Below, piece after piece: positions 20,046 to 32,462 of a stretch of DNA of 64,000 bases. The stretch is from Gracilaria domingensis (taxonomy: Eukaryota > Rhodophyta > Florideophyceae > Gracilariales > Gracilariaceae): assembly GCA_022539475.1 (NCBI GenBank), contig VCMS01000103.1:62001-126000 (forward strand), read 5' to 3'. The translations under genes were made by a program, and so were the position numbers. Every line of letters starts with the position of its first letter. The stretch's first letter is position 1. Under the pieces are notes generated by a model. It was not told where the DNA came from. It searched no databases and was given only the letters and a program-made list of their open reading frames with translations.

Positions 20046-20643
20046 GAGATGGCAAGCCAAAAAATTTTACATGTAATTGCCATTGAAAAGATATTGGAGT
20101 ACTAAGAAAAAATTGGCACATATAGGAATCGGATTGAAAAGCTAATGACATATAGTTCCGCCTGGCTACCGAACTCGGCGTATCGGTCCAAACCAAATTT
20201 CGACTTTTTACAGCCGTAATCAACGCTCGTGATGCGCGCCTCTCTCGTGGTGTGCTTCAGCTGCGCTATAGATCTATAGTGCCACGCACCCAATTACCAC
20301 TTCCTCCGCTCCGGCTTGGCCATCGTTAAAGCACAGCAAATTGGCTCCAATTGGAGCACGAAGCCTGAACCAATCCACAGGTTTTGGTTCTTCGTGCTCA
20401 GCTACTCATTCCGCACTCGGTGCACGCTCAAGCACACGAAAAGGGGTTGGGATAGGGGCTGACATATCCCAATTGAATACATAAACATCAATTCTGGGGT
20501 CACGCTTATATCGGTCGGCGAGGCACTCTTTAAAGGACGCAATATAATTGCAGACCGTCTTACAACCCATTCCGAGTCCTTTCTCATGTCGTCTCCCTTG
20601 CACTTATGAAGGGCGTCATAAAGCTGACGCTTCAAAGAGTGGC

Positions 20644-21291
20644 ATGGCGGACCACCACATGTGCGCGCCACGGGAGTTATTCCTGGCGGGTAGGGCAGCC
20701 GTTGCGTTCATAGGTTCGCACAGCACCCCCAAGAAGCGCAGAACGAAGCGATCCAGAATCAGCAGCCGTCGAAGCACCGCGCACAGCACAGACAAGCGCG
20801 GCATGGCGCGAGCACCCATCGCCCCCATACGGGCGTTACGAAAAGTGGCGGAGCGCGTCGGCGGCGCTGACGCGCACAAGCGCCGCGCTGGCGCGACGGG
20901 GAGGCAGAAGAAAGCTGAACAGGCAGAGAACCAAGAAACCTCGTTGCAGAATGATACACCACCTGAGGGACTTCGTCAGACAAGGAGGGGTTTGGCGGAG
21001 CTACCGATTATCTCGTCGGAAGACGAAGTATCAGGTCATACATCGCCGGTGAGATCACGTTTCACAGTGCCTATTGTAACGTCCGCTGACTTGATGACTG
21101 CGCCTCGTAACTCTCCACGTAACCAGGGTGAGAGGGATTCACGCGTTGTCCTGGAGGGTGAGTCAGCTGTGTCGGTACCGTCGCGGGCATCCCATGATTC
21201 ACTGAGCAGCAAAGATGTGGAGTCAGAGCCACCTCAGGATGTTACGGACACAAATATGAGGGAGCTGGTGAGGTTGGCACAGCATTGCTGA
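20644..21291 (+). CDS. Hypothetical basic/Ser-rich protein
   Basis: ATG at 20644 gives about 215 codons (the frame opens further upstream at 20548). The first half is Arg/Lys-rich (KKRRTKRSRISSRRS); the second half is Ser/Glu/Pro-rich and looks disordered. No domain is visible. A minus-strand frame over 20406-20603 also has coding-like sequence (CKTVCNYIASFKECLADRYK), so it is not settled which strand is used. It could be an accessory transposon protein, since it lies just downstream of Harbinger-1. Confidence 0.3.
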   Translation: MADHHMCAPRELFLAGRAAVAFIGSHSTPKKRRTKRSRISSRRSTAHSTDKRGMARAPIAPIRALRKVAERVGGADAHKRRAGATGRQKKAEQAENQETSLQNDTPPEGLRQTRRGLAELPIISSEDEVSGHTSPVRSRFTVPIVTSADLMTAPRNSPRNQGERDSRVVLEGESAVSVPSRASHDSLSSKDVESEPPQDVTDTNMRELVRLAQHC

Positions 21292-22030
21292 AGGGCTGCA
21301 CACGTGTATAGACGGTTTGCATCCAAGTTTGGAATACTTTAGATATTTATTATTTAAGTTTGTTAGCCCGGTTGCACACTTGACATTGGCACTCTACACC
21401 GCAAAGTACGTTGCGCTGCACCCATTCTCGGGGATGTAAACGAACTAACCAAATGTTCGGCTCTGATGTCTCACCCTTGGTGACCAATACGCTCCCCCTG
21501 CAGAGTCGACACCTTACGCATAGTTCATCAGCCCCCTCGCGGTGTCTACAGCACTACTACTACTCTTGCGTGTTTATTTTGTGTGTGTTCTCATTTGTTT
21601 CGTATCTGTTGTACAAGTACCGTGTGTCCACGTGCCGGTGTTGCTACTTTTGCGCTTAGCAATTCTCGTTGTCCGCCAACGCTCAGTGCTGTTCGCCCAA
21701 CTCTTGTGGCTGCTTCCTGTCTAGACATGTGACTTCATCTGACTTTCTGTCATGATGTCTACCGCCTGGCGCATTTTATCTGCCTCACCGCTCTCTAGGC
21801 CTGTCGTGACGTTGATCCCAGTTCTTCCACCCGGCTAGTGCGATCACCCTGAGAGGGGTTCTATCGCTGTGTTCGCCTCGAAGAGGGAGGGCTCTGAATA
21901 CCTTTCATGTCTTCCATCGTTGTCGGCTTTGCACAAAAAATGACTAAGACGTTCCAGCTGTAGTGGTTTCGATTACCTTAAATGGTCCGATGTATCTAAA
22001 AGTAAACTTTGGAGAACGTTCTTTTGCAAT
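21292..22030. other. No gene supported
   Basis: Short featureless ORFs only. I see no repeat with a partner elsewhere in the window. Confidence 0.4.
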
Positions 22031-22039
22031 AGCAAAGTT

Positions 22040-24500
22040 TTTTAGTAATATAGTGAGTAATCTCCAATTTGAAATGAAATATGCGTCCTACGGATCTCTG
22101 CGAACTCTGCATGCCTTCTATTTGTTTGTTTAATTGAAATCTGAGACAGTTTGTTAGCTGGTTTGATTTCCTTTATGAATAGCCTGGAGGGGTCATTATT
22201 AAATATGTTTTCTTGGCAAAGTAATATCATAAATAGAGTGTCGATGATGTCCATATTTCATATAGAAAAAACTAAGCGTTGCAATGTCATTTACGCTTTT
22301 GTTATAAGCATATTCCAATCCTGCAAGCATTTTATCTAATCGCGTTGAGTGTACGATACGTAGCAAAGAATCATTTCTTGTAAAGCTGTGAACATTTTTC
22401 AGATTTCCCATCGGTCTGTGGTGGTATGCCGTTGATAGGTTCAATTTGATTTGCAGTAGGTCCGTAAGGGATCACGAAACGTTGGCTCCCAATCTTTTAT
22501 CGCGGTCTGATATGATAATACGTGATACTCCATGGTGTTTGAACACCTCCTTGTAAAATAATTCAGCACTAACAGGAGGTCGTGCCTCCACACACGAGCT
22601 TCTGTTATTGTTGAATTATTCTAGACATGTATGAGGTTAATGGTATGAAATATACTCTTTTTGTTAACCTGGCTACGACAGCCAAATGTCGGTATAGTCA
22701 TTACTTTTTGACTGGTCGAAAACGAAATCCATAGATATGAATTGCTATTTATTTGTGCGAGGGGGAAAAGGTTGAAGTTTTCTAGATGAAGCCTGATTGC
22801 TAGACTTGGCTTGTTGGCACTTTTCGCATTAAGTATCACAACCTTGAAGGTCTTTTTTCGTAGTATTACAAAAGTAGTGTCCCACTAATAATATTAATTT
22901 CTTCTGGTAGGATCTGTGTCCTCTTTGTAAGTATAAACGATTGTCATGAAGTAATGTTCTTCGAATGTTTCCTTCAAGGATACACAGTCTTTTTTCGCAA
23001 TAAAATGTTTTGCGGATGCGTTTAAACGGCTCTCGGCGGAGGGGGGGGAATGATTGTACTGGTTAATGAAATACAAATCCTTGGAGTAGGACTCCTCAAG
23101 GTTCTTAAGCGTATCTTATGATACCTGGATTGTAGTAATATTTGAAAGCCTTTTGATAATCGTTCTGGATGCCTTCTGTATCTCTTTTTCTTCATGAAAA
23201 TCCGTGCGCAACGTTGTCATGTTTTCCTCTAATGTACTTCATAACTTAATCGAATTATCGCATGTATTCTAATAGACGTTGCTTTCTGGAGAGATGTTTT
23301 TGGGTTTCTAAATGTTTCAGATGGTGGTTATCTGTGTATATCGTAAACTTAGCAACGTGTGAATATGTACGGAATATTCTTACTGCAAATAGTATGGTTA
23401 GTTGTTCTCTTTCGCATGTAGAATACTTCTGTTTTGCTTTGATAATTCTTCTAGAAGCGTATGCTATATTCCTGGTTCCGTATTCATCTCTTAACGATAG
23501 AAATGCGCCTAGGCCAGTAGCTGGAGCATCGGTTGTAAGCTCATATTCTAGAAGGATTCGCACATCTTAGGATAGGTGATTTGGTTAATGCCCTTTTTAG
23601 ACAGTTCAAAGGGGTTTCTTCTGCTTGTTTCCATTCAAACGGAATCTTACCTTTAACTAGGTCATTTATAGGCACCTCAATTTTCGTTAAAGTCCTTTAC
23701 CAATTTTCGATAAGAATTACATATCGCTAGAAAGCTTTGTACGTTCTTAACATACGTTGAAGCTTCCCAATTTCTGTCCCGTGGATTTTCTTTGGATCTG
23801 GACTAAGTTCCTTTCTAAAGAAAATGTTTCTAATTATTCCAGCTCTTCTTACATGAATATGCATTTAGAAAACCGTCCCTAGTTTTTACTTTTTCTTAGA
23901 ACTCCCAGGAGGGTTCTCATATGATTAAGGTGTTCATTTATTCTTTTGCTGTAGATGAGAATGTCGTCTAAGTATATAACTACAAATGCGTGCAGGAAAG
24001 GTCGTATTATTTTATTAGTCAAGTTTTGGAAACATCCTGGTGCACCTGTCAATCCAAACGGTTTTAGTAGGTGTTCGAATGACCACTATCTTGTTCTAAA
24101 AGCGGCTTTTTCAATGTCCTTAGTTTAAATTCGTATTTGGCTATATCCTGCTCGTAGATCAAGCAAATTAAAGTATTTGTCGTCTTTTTTGTGGTCCACA
24201 CTTCGTCCATGCGTGGGTAATGGTACCTTGTTTTTATTTATTTTCTTATTGAGGACTTTGTAATCTACGAACATTCTTAGTGAGCCCTCTTCTTTTCTTG
24301 TGAATAATACTGGGCTCCCTCGTTGGCTAATGCTTGGTCTTATAAAGCCAGGTCTTATCGAGAGTTCTAATTATTTTTTTATTTCCTTCAGTTCTGCTGG
24401 ATGTAGCTTATGTATAGGTCCCTACGTAGCTGCCCTGTCATTTGCGTTCGTTCTTGTTCGATTTGAACCTTGAGTCAACGTGTTACTTTGACTGCGTAAC
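22040..24500 (-). mobile_element. Ty3/gypsy relic, AT-rich (gypsy-2)
   Basis: Read on the minus strand, the region gives RT, RNase H and integrase in gypsy order from right to left. RT (about 23900-24330) has LRMFVDYKVLNKK, NLLDLRAGYSQIRI and VVIYLDDILIYSK, the YLDD catalytic motif, with stops between blocks. RNase H (23255-23563) has ELTTDAPATGLGAFLSLRDE, KYSTCEREQLTILFAV and YTDNHHLKHL. Integrase fragments lie at 22894-23076 and 22621-22839, and LSTAYHHRPMGN near 22435 resembles the core block that precedes the catalytic Glu. The DNA is much more AT-rich than its surroundings. No LTRs were found. It is old and inactive. Confidence 0.85.
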
Positions 24501-24830
24501 CGCTAAAATACCGTCATTTTGATAACGGTAAATTCGGCTCTTTGCACCAATTTACCATGCTAAGCAGTAATTCAGATTCAAAGAGCGCCAACTATCGCTT
24601 CATTGAGGCATACAAACGCTTATAACAACTAAAGTGTATTCTTAAGGGACGTCGATGTCAGATGCGGGTAGCCTCAAATTAGGAAGGTGCATGACTCTTT
24701 GACTGTCAAAGTTTGACCATAACATTTTGAGTTACGGAAATTTGAAGCAAAGAAGAGCCCAAGGTTTAAAACGAAGTAGGAGCGGCAAGTGTATCACCTT
24801 TTTTCCTTCTGATTACGCCTACGCCTTCGC

Positions 24831-25392
24831 TCAACGGGCCGGTTGATTCTTTCGAATCATACTAATATTACTTGATCCGCTTTGCACCGATAGAGCTCTA
24901 CTGAAGTGCGTTTTGTCGCTACGCGTTGAAATTGAGCACTCCGATTGCAATACTTGATTCACCTGTTCACCCTCTGCGTTCGAGGATGTTTCGCAGTGCA
25001 ATGTTGTCAGGGAATCACACGACTTTGTGGTTTTCCCTATTGGAAGCATGTTGTTGGTCAAAAGAGAGGTGTCAAGGCTCTTGTACAAGTGGTGGAATAT
25101 TCCTGGGGTTTTGGATGCCCTCTACGCTCTGTGTTGCTTTGAGAAAAGAATTCGCGCTCCGGGGATGAAGTCGCATGTAAGAGTCCAATCGTTCCTCATA
25201 TGGCAAATACGGCTGAACAAGGTTTTCGATAAGCATCATTTGCTGATATTCCGGTGCTGGCGTTATTGGGCGTAGCCCAAGACGTCGTCGGTTGCTCTGG
25301 TGTGAACGACAGAATGGTCTTGAATTGATGGAATCGCGCGTGCCGTGCTTGGGCGATATGGGTATGGATGGCGTATAGCTTTCGTCGTTCAT
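24831..25392 (-). pseudogene. Possible gag of gypsy-2
   Basis: ATG at 25392 opens about 107 codons (MNDESYTPSIPISPKHG..., Pro- and Arg-rich) to 25072. A second frame at 24831-25088 continues with a Ser/Glu-rich segment. Position upstream of gypsy-2 RT on the same strand suggests gag, but there is no zinc knuckle and no clear capsid motif. The two frames overlap by 17 bases, so a frameshift probably joins them. Confidence 0.35.
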
Positions 25393-25686
25393 CGTGTGTG
25401 CTGGGATGATGTGACGAGAACAAGGAGACGAAGGGAAACAGAAGATTAGGATCGTTAAGCTGAACTGAATGTGTGCTGCGTTATTCACTCCCAAGCAGCT
25501 TTTTTCAGAGCGTGGAACTCTCGAACAAATACAAATTGTGCCGTTGAAAACGACTTGGGAGAATGAAATCAATTTCAACTACCTACGCCATGGCGGTTGT
25601 GGTTGTAACCGTCACTGGCAATGCTGCTGACAATTAAGAAATAGAGCAGCAAGAATGACTCCCATGCATGACCATCATGTAACGCC

Positions 25687-25795
25687 GTGCGAACGCCACC
25701 TGCGAGCCGAGCGAACGCCCCTTTCTGGAGAGCGAACGCCGCTTCAGGGCGTGCGAACGCCGCTTCAGGGCGTGCGAACGCCGCATTAGATGGTT
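25687..25795. repeat. GCGAACGCC short tandem repeat
   Basis: Five copies of GCGAACGCC about 21-23 bp apart. The last three units share GCGAACGCCGCTTCAGGGCG almost perfectly and the first two are degenerate. In one plus-strand frame it encodes repeated SGRANAA units. Confidence 0.8.
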
Positions 25796-26279
25796 CATAC
25801 ATGCTTGAAGCAGTGCTCACATTATCGGGACGATTGGCGCACAACACCCATTTCTGCGAACTGGAGTCATTTATGCCAATATTTCTCCTATTCTCACATA
25901 ATACAGCAGCAGCGTCAAGACTCATAGTCCCCGTAATGCCACCCAACTTGATACTAGAATCGGACACGTCAAGCTTATGTCCTTACAAAAGAACATCCGA
26001 CAAGAAGACAGGAAAATCTAAGGTAGATAGTTCTAGGATAGTTGACGATCTACCCAAGCCACGAAAGTAGAAGATCATCCACTCAGATTCACTGAAAAGG
26101 ACAGAAGGTCCGGTAGTACAGAAGGTAAAGAAGCTTGCCAAGGATGTGATGAAAGACAAAAGAATTGGCATTGTCGCAAGAGACAAGAGCGGCGCGACGG
26201 AAGGGGTGAAGAATCTCAGTTTGACTACACGATATCGCCATTACGATCAAAGAAAGGAGATCAAGAGCCATGAAAAGAA

Positions 26280-26840
26280 ATGAAAGGAAGCAAGCAAAGG
26301 AAGGCCAAAACCGATCCCAGCCCCTTTGATGAGTTGCCTGATCTACCTAGAATCCCTCGGGTTTCAAGTGTGAATATTACATCACAGAACAAGAACCCTA
26401 AGAATCCCACGGCTGAACCAACGAACGCCAGACTTCCAATTCTGCCACTGCTTGCAACTCAAGCTTCAACCTCACAACCACGGAATGCTTATCAACATCG
26501 CAATGCATCACCACATTCAGGACCGTCGCCTCCGAGGGGTTTCCCACCTCGCAGAATCTCTGCGCAACATCTGGGGTCTCAACAACACCGCTCTTCGTTT
26601 CCGAATCGCCCTTCTCAGCCGCACTACAACAAAGCGCCGCGTATCAACGCACCTCCACCGCATCTGGTGAACGTCCAACGCATGGACCCAGCGACACATA
26701 TGGGCCCCTCTCCTCATATGGGACCTCCTCCGCCTATGGGGCCCTCACCTCATTTAGTTGGGGCTCAACAGATGGCGCAGCAAATTGCGGCACGTCAGCG
26801 AATGGCGACGGCCCCGCAGATACATCCGCACATGCTGTAA
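26280..26840 (+). CDS. Hypothetical Pro/Gln-rich protein with GPSPH-like repeats
   Basis: ATG at 26280 gives 186 codons. The N-terminal part is basic and Pro-rich (KQRKAKTDPSPFDELPDLPR). The C-terminal part has short repeats of the type HMGPSP and PPMGPSPH, followed by a Gln/Ala-rich tail. Such sequence is typical of disordered regions of nuclear regulators. A frame just upstream (26071-26279) has Lys-rich coding-like sequence offset by a frameshift, so the ORF may be the 3' end of a longer gene. An opposing minus-strand frame (26734-27093) overlaps the end. No function is assigned. Confidence 0.35.
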   Translation: MKGSKQRKAKTDPSPFDELPDLPRIPRVSSVNITSQNKNPKNPTAEPTNARLPILPLLATQASTSQPRNAYQHRNASPHSGPSPPRGFPPRRISAQHLGSQQHRSSFPNRPSQPHYNKAPRINAPPPHLVNVQRMDPATHMGPSPHMGPPPPMGPSPHLVGAQQMAQQIAARQRMATAPQIHPHML

Positions 26841-27100
26841 CATGTCCTTCTTGGAAAAATGCACTTCGAGAGGGCCATATTGATAGCCTGAACTCCATCA
26901 GTATATCAATTTTTGCTCTTCTGCGTTCCCCTACTTTCCTCAGAACTCCAATTCCATTGAATAAACTTGAAGATGGTTCCGTTCCGAGCGGGCTCGAATT
27001 TGAGACTTGGGCACGCATAGTAGCTTCATCCACCCAAGGAGGCAGCTTGTCGTCCCAGGGAATCATGATTTTTACAGTAGGTTCGGAAATCAAGAATCAG

Positions 27101-30100
27101 CTACGTGATGCCAGTGTTTCTGTTGCAAAGGAAGAGATGACGAAACGCGAACCTTTGCTTAACGAGACATGCGTAATGGCTTGAAGTAACTTTGGGACAA
27201 TCTTTTGCGAGAAGAGCTCCTCTGGACTCTTCTCCGTTCGATTTCGCATTGTTCGACTTCGCTGCCCAGATCTCCGTTCCGCTGTAGAACTTCCTGGTGA
27301 CAGTACGAAAAAGTTGCTGCAACCGACGCGAAACTATACGATATCGACGGATGGCATGTATGCAATACCAGTCTGGTCTTCGTATAGAGCATGCGGGACT
27401 GCGGCCGTGATGAAGCTCGACAAACACTTCAGACTGTAATTCATGACGCACCCTTCACTTCATGAACGTCTATTATCAGCTCAGAGTTGTAGGAACCCCA
27501 AAACGGACTAGCTGCACTTCGTTCTAACAGAAGAAATCCTTTGAGAACTGTTCGAGGCAGAGAGTGATCTTCGTTAGATATCGAGGAGCACGGCAGATAT
27601 CCTCCGAAAATGGATACCTGATTTCTCATGGTCTTCAGACAAAACAACATTGCAGACCGTAATCGATTTGATCGAAGAGAGCCTCCGAAACTAATGGATG
27701 CAATAGAGCACACATGTTCATGTGCTGACGAGAACGGAGAAAATGAATGCGGAAGCTCGTGAATGCGCAACAGCAAGGAATCAATCTCAACGTTCATTTC
27801 AAAGACATCATTTGCTGCGTTATGTGTGTCTCCTGAACTCATGACGAGGCCACTAACAAGTCCCATTGTTAGACATTCCGCTTTGTTCGGATAACGTTCA
27901 GCCTCGATGATCTGTAGAGAAGTCAGCGTTCCTCTCTATTCCATTTGAAACTGTTCCTTGGATGAAATGGTGTGATTACCACCACCACATGCGTAATGCT
28001 CCGTGACATTCAGAAATGATGTTGTATGGTGAGCATTTAGATCTACAACTATATTCGAGGTATCTAAATGCATCTCGCTCGAATTCACAGAGTCTAGAAA
28101 GGCATTTTTAGGACCTTCGAGAAAGAGCAGGCCATCATTTTAGACGAACTTTCCGGAAAACTCACATCTCTCCCCAGCGGTTAGAAAAATGTGTTCGATG
28201 ACATCTCTAGTCGTTTCGCATATCGCTTCCGGTGATACACTGGTATGACGGGATACAAATGTTTCAAATTGCAGGTGCGTTCTCTGTGCAAGCGATGGCG
28301 TTCGTGACTTATGGAAATACGACAAGCCAGTGCTTCTCTCATCTACGACGTTAGGCTTTTCTTCACCCTTTTGAATGGAAGCAAGCATCTGCGATAAATC
28401 TAGAGAACGTTTTCAAGACGCATTCGGTAGAGATAGAGACCAATGAAGTTCAGAAGAATCATTAATGAATGATGACGTTGCAACTTGTTTGAGGTCCAAT
28501 TCAGCGTTCGTACCATGGCTTTCGACCACCCCGTATTGGTCGGATATCTCATTTTGAATATGGCCCCAAGCATTATCATGACTGAATGTTATAGAAATGG
28601 ATTATTCATCTTCTGCGCGAATATTCACCCTTTCTCGATAGGGAACGAAGTATCGGATGCTCTCAGGTTTTTTTGAATACTCTCAAATCGTCGTGCTAAT
28701 GTCAGTAAACACTCGAAGCGTGTCCGGAAAGAATCTGAATTCTGTTTGAGACGTCAGTATGTCATATGATACGTGATGCTCATCGTTCCATACTTGAGGA
28801 GTTTGAACTATTCAAGTAACTGTAACAAGCTGTGAGCAACCAATCGACATGTTTACAATTCCCTCAACAAGGGATTGGATATCCTTGAATGTCACGAGTG
28901 TTTTCTGAGGCGCACTATACTCGTAAGGTATCTTAGTTTGTAGATAAACTTTCGATGCTTTCACCAGAAGTTTGCTCTGAATAGCAAAGCCTTTTTTTCG
29001 CTCACTAGTTTGTTGTCGGATAGCGTGTAGGACTCCCAGGTTCTGATATTAAGTAGTTCCACTTTCTAGGTGTTTTCCTGAGTACCAAACGGAATGGAGA
29101 AAAGTGGTTCCCCGGCATATGGCTCATTGGTCGACGAAGCTTCTGCAGAAATTTGAGAGGCATCGACAGTAATTTGTATTCCAGTGGCTGCTCGTTTTCC
29201 ATCTCTCGAGAACAATTTTTTTTGTCACCGTGACAAGGTCATAAAAATGCGGCTGAAGTTTCTCAAGAACCCTTTCAATATTTGCGATGGCCTGTACATC
29301 GTACGAAAAGAGGTCCCTCGTAATACGATAGACACAGGGCACGCAGGTGGCGGGTTAGTGTTCGAATCGTCTCGTATGCCAAAGTTCTCTTCTGTTTTCC
29401 CACTCAGTTTCTGGGAAGATACCGCACTTCGAGAAACATGCTCTACACCTGGTTCATCTAAAACATAGTCTATGATTGCTGTCTCAGAGTGTAACACGTC
29501 CGAACGGGGCAGGGAGCAACTTCTGTGTGATTTGCGCCGTAGTGATCACGTTTTGGGATACAAGAACGGCGTCTTCAGTCCGGGGCGTTCATTCCTTTGG
29601 CTTCACAAACCAAGGCGAGATTTATTCATCGCCTGTGCCTCCAACCTTGGTTCACTGATACCTCTATACCCCCGAGATAAAACCCTTCGAATCAATCGAT
29701 TGGTGCCCCTTTCATCTTCATGATCTGAATCTTCAAAGTCAGGATCAGCTCTCGAATTATCCTCCAAGGTGGTGCGAATCACATTCTTCACTGAAGCCTT
29801 ATCGGCAACGCTTACTTTCAGCCCCGACATACGCATACGAATACGCTTGGGACATTTGTCAATTGCGCAACTTGGAGCAACGTAATATAACGTAGTTTGG
29901 CTGACTTGACAGAAAGACGAACCAAAGGGGATTCAACCATATCGTAGAAGTAAAACGCACCCTGGGTTATACGAAAAGACATCAGTTCTAGGAAGTGTTC
30001 GATGATTGGCTTCTCATCAACCGATTGCACTGACGAAAACGATGAGCGGGATGAAGATGGAAGCTTATCATATGCAATAGACGGCCTTGAAGTAGGAACT

Positions 30101-30384
30101 GCTGATTCGGAAGCAGGATTGCGAAATTCTCTTGAGCGAACACTGTTGTTGACGAAACTAGCGCGCCTCGATGCATTTCTCGCTAGTTCCGTAACGCGTC
30201 TGAGAAGGTTGTAGATTGACTGGTAGTGAACCATGCGCGTTGGCAAACTAATGAAATGGATGGAAATGATAGCCGAAGGCTCCGCAGAATCGTTGACATC
30301 TGTGGAAGCAGCTGCGTGTCGCCACCATCTTTGCAAACGATACAAGGGACGTATTAGAAAGAAAGCGGTATTCTCTTTCTCCAA
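27101..30384 (-). pseudogene. Broken minus-strand coding region of unknown identity
   Basis: Several minus-strand frames with protein-like sequence follow one another with stops and shifts between them: 29818-30384 (from a Ser/Arg-rich start), 29603-29836, 29225-29497, 28140-28388, 27441-27866 and 27101-27451. Blocks such as PDWYCIHAIRRYRIVSRRLQ and NSELIIDVHEVKG look conserved in character, but I could not place them in a family. It may be one old gene (about 1000 codons), possibly with introns, or several remnants. The plus-strand frames here are weaker. Confidence 0.35.
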
Positions 30385-31367
30385 ATCTTGTTGGGGCTAA
30401 CGACGCCGTCCAACGTTGCCCGTCGGTTGAGGGTGAGAAGTGATTGAAGTCGACTACGGAGGACTTGCGCCATCATCGTATTTGCAGAACGAGTTGCTCC
30501 ACGTCTATGGTTTCGTTAGGAACGGTATATTGTACAGAATGGGCGACGGCTCGACCAGCCAGTAGATAGATGTAGATGAAATGTATCATGAGACATAGGT
30601 TATCTCCCAGTTCACGGTTGGCGAGAAAAGAAACGGTGCGGCCTAAAAGGTGGGAGATAAAGATGACGACGACCAGAATTCATAGGACGAAGGCAAGAAC
30701 AAACGGAATGAACGGAAACAAGGAGGCGTCTTTTGCTGACATGGACGCCTGTGCGGCATCCATGCTGCGCAAGAAGTTCTATGATTCACACAAGAGGAAG
30801 AGGATATCAGGGGCTGGGCGGAAAGGGCGAGCAACTGGGATTGCAACACGAAAAGCTGAACAAAGCAAACAGAGCGGAGAAAAAGGAGGTTGCTGTCAGA
30901 AACGACGCGCAAGTATGGGAAGCGGACGTGGCAACACGGGGAGTCGGCTACGGCGATGGAGGTGATAAAACATGCTCTTTTCTCGCAAGCGATACGAATT
31001 GCAACGGACCGCGCACCGGTCGAGCCGGAGCGCGACGAGAACGAGACATGCGCCGCGAAAAGCATCCCCCTATTTTCTAGCGCGCACGAGCCCAGCCTTT
31101 AAAACCCGCTGATGCCGGCCTTTTTGCGCGAAGGGCAAGTGCGTACGTGTACAGTCTTACAAGTTTTAACGTACAAGGAGAATGTGATCCGTGATGTGCT
31201 GGCGAGGTGATGAGCGTCAAACACAACACTTGCCAACGCTTATCGTGCTAGAGTTTGACTTGTCGCTCTGCGTCTTCTCCATCCACGTTGCCGGCTGCAA
31301 CCGTTCCCGTCCGTGTGTACTGCGTCTCCGTCATTGACGCGCTGTGCGCGTTCCGCTTTCAAAAGTT
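30385..31367. other. No gene supported; probable upstream region of the DDB1 fragment
   Basis: ORFs on both strands at 30576-31080 are low-complexity (Lys/Arg/Gly-rich on plus, Ser/Phe-rich on minus) and neither shows a motif. The last 200 bases lie directly upstream of the DDB1 start codon and could hold its promoter. Confidence 0.4.
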
Positions 31368-31997
31368 ATGTATAGCTACGTCCTTACCACGCACAAGGCG
31401 ACGCGCGTATTCCGAACGACCGTGAGCAGCTTTCTCGCGCCGGATCAGCGCAACCTGCTCGTTGCAAATGTTAACAGCATCCAGTTTTATACAATCACCA
31501 AATAAAGGCTGGCTTGCACAATTGAGCTGCCCATCCATGCCACCATATCTGGCATGCATCTCATGCTCATGACCGACGAGACTCAGGACCAACTCGTCGT
31601 CATCAACGAGAAGTACAAGCTGTGTATCTTGAGATGGAACCCCGTCGAGGCTCGATTTCACGTCGTATCGTCAGGCGATACGGAGAACCATTTTGTTTCT
31701 AGTGGAGTCGCCGAACGGATGAGCATTGTCGTTCTCAAGGACAAGTGTAAAGCGCTTCATGTATACAAGCGATTGCTCAAAGTGGTTCCCACGGTGCGGG
31801 ATGCAGATAAGACCGTGTTTAACGTTAAGGTTGTCGAGGACACCATCCTTGACATGGTTTTTCTCTACGGCTGTCAGAACCCTACCGTATCTGTACTGTG
31901 TGCAGAAGGAAAAGAGAATCGCGAGATGGGTACCTACGAGATCCGCATGCTCGATCAGGAAATTGCGCAAGGCTCTTGGTGCTGCTGTCTGTTTTGA
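31368..31997 (+). pseudogene. DDB1: DDB1 (damaged-DNA-binding protein 1) N-terminal fragment
   Basis: ATG at 31368 starts MYSYVLTTHKATRVF and the frame stays open to 31997 except for a TAA at 31503-31505 (codon 46). The sequence follows the first beta-propeller of DDB1: NLLVANVNSIQFYTI, then LVVINEKYKLCILRW, then VVEDTILDMVFLYGCQNPT and TYEIRMLDQEIAQGSW. It stops at about residue 205 of a protein that is normally about 1100 residues. DDB1 is the adaptor of CUL4 ubiquitin ligases and acts in DNA-damage recognition. No further DDB1 sequence follows; a hAT transposase relic ends 466 bp to the right. It is a truncated copy or a captured host fragment and not a working gene. Confidence 0.88.
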
Positions 31998-32462
31998 GAT
32001 GTGCTCGAAAGTAAAGCCCTCTGATAAAAGTCTGCTATTTGACTTGCAGAAAGGTGTGCAAGCGAAGTACGGTCTCGAACGTAAGGGTTCGACTGCTGGA
32101 TCAGATTATGTCGGTGAAAAGTGTGGACTCCGCGTTAAGGTTTGAAACTCCGACGCAACTGCAGTGTGGATTCCGTCATGTTCCTATTGGTTCCTCAAAC
32201 GAACACAGAGTCTAGTCACCTGAAACAAAGGCTAGGAGAATGGTTGAAAAGACAATTGTGGTGGCGAGTGTACTGGACAAGAACGAACCTCATATGCTGG
32301 TTGACAAAGATATGCTTTTGGGTACGCAAAAGCCGATCCTTCGCTAGGCTTTACACACAAATGATCAAACCTTCCCTGCAGCATCGTTGTTTTTTGATAC
32401 ACTCTCAGACTTCCGCACTGTTCTCTATAATTCTCCACTCTCTATCTTAAGGTAAACAATGT
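31998..32462. other. No gene supported
   Basis: Plus-strand frames with moderate coding character (for example SDKSLLFDLQKGVQAKY near 32025) do not continue DDB1 and match nothing I recognise. The region lies between the DDB1 fragment and the hAT C-terminus. Confidence 0.4.

Noticed and set aside
25687..25795. Possible CRISPR-like array
   Set aside because: The repeat core is 9 bp with ~12-bp, mostly identical spacers, in a eukaryotic context; it is an ordinary tandem repeat.
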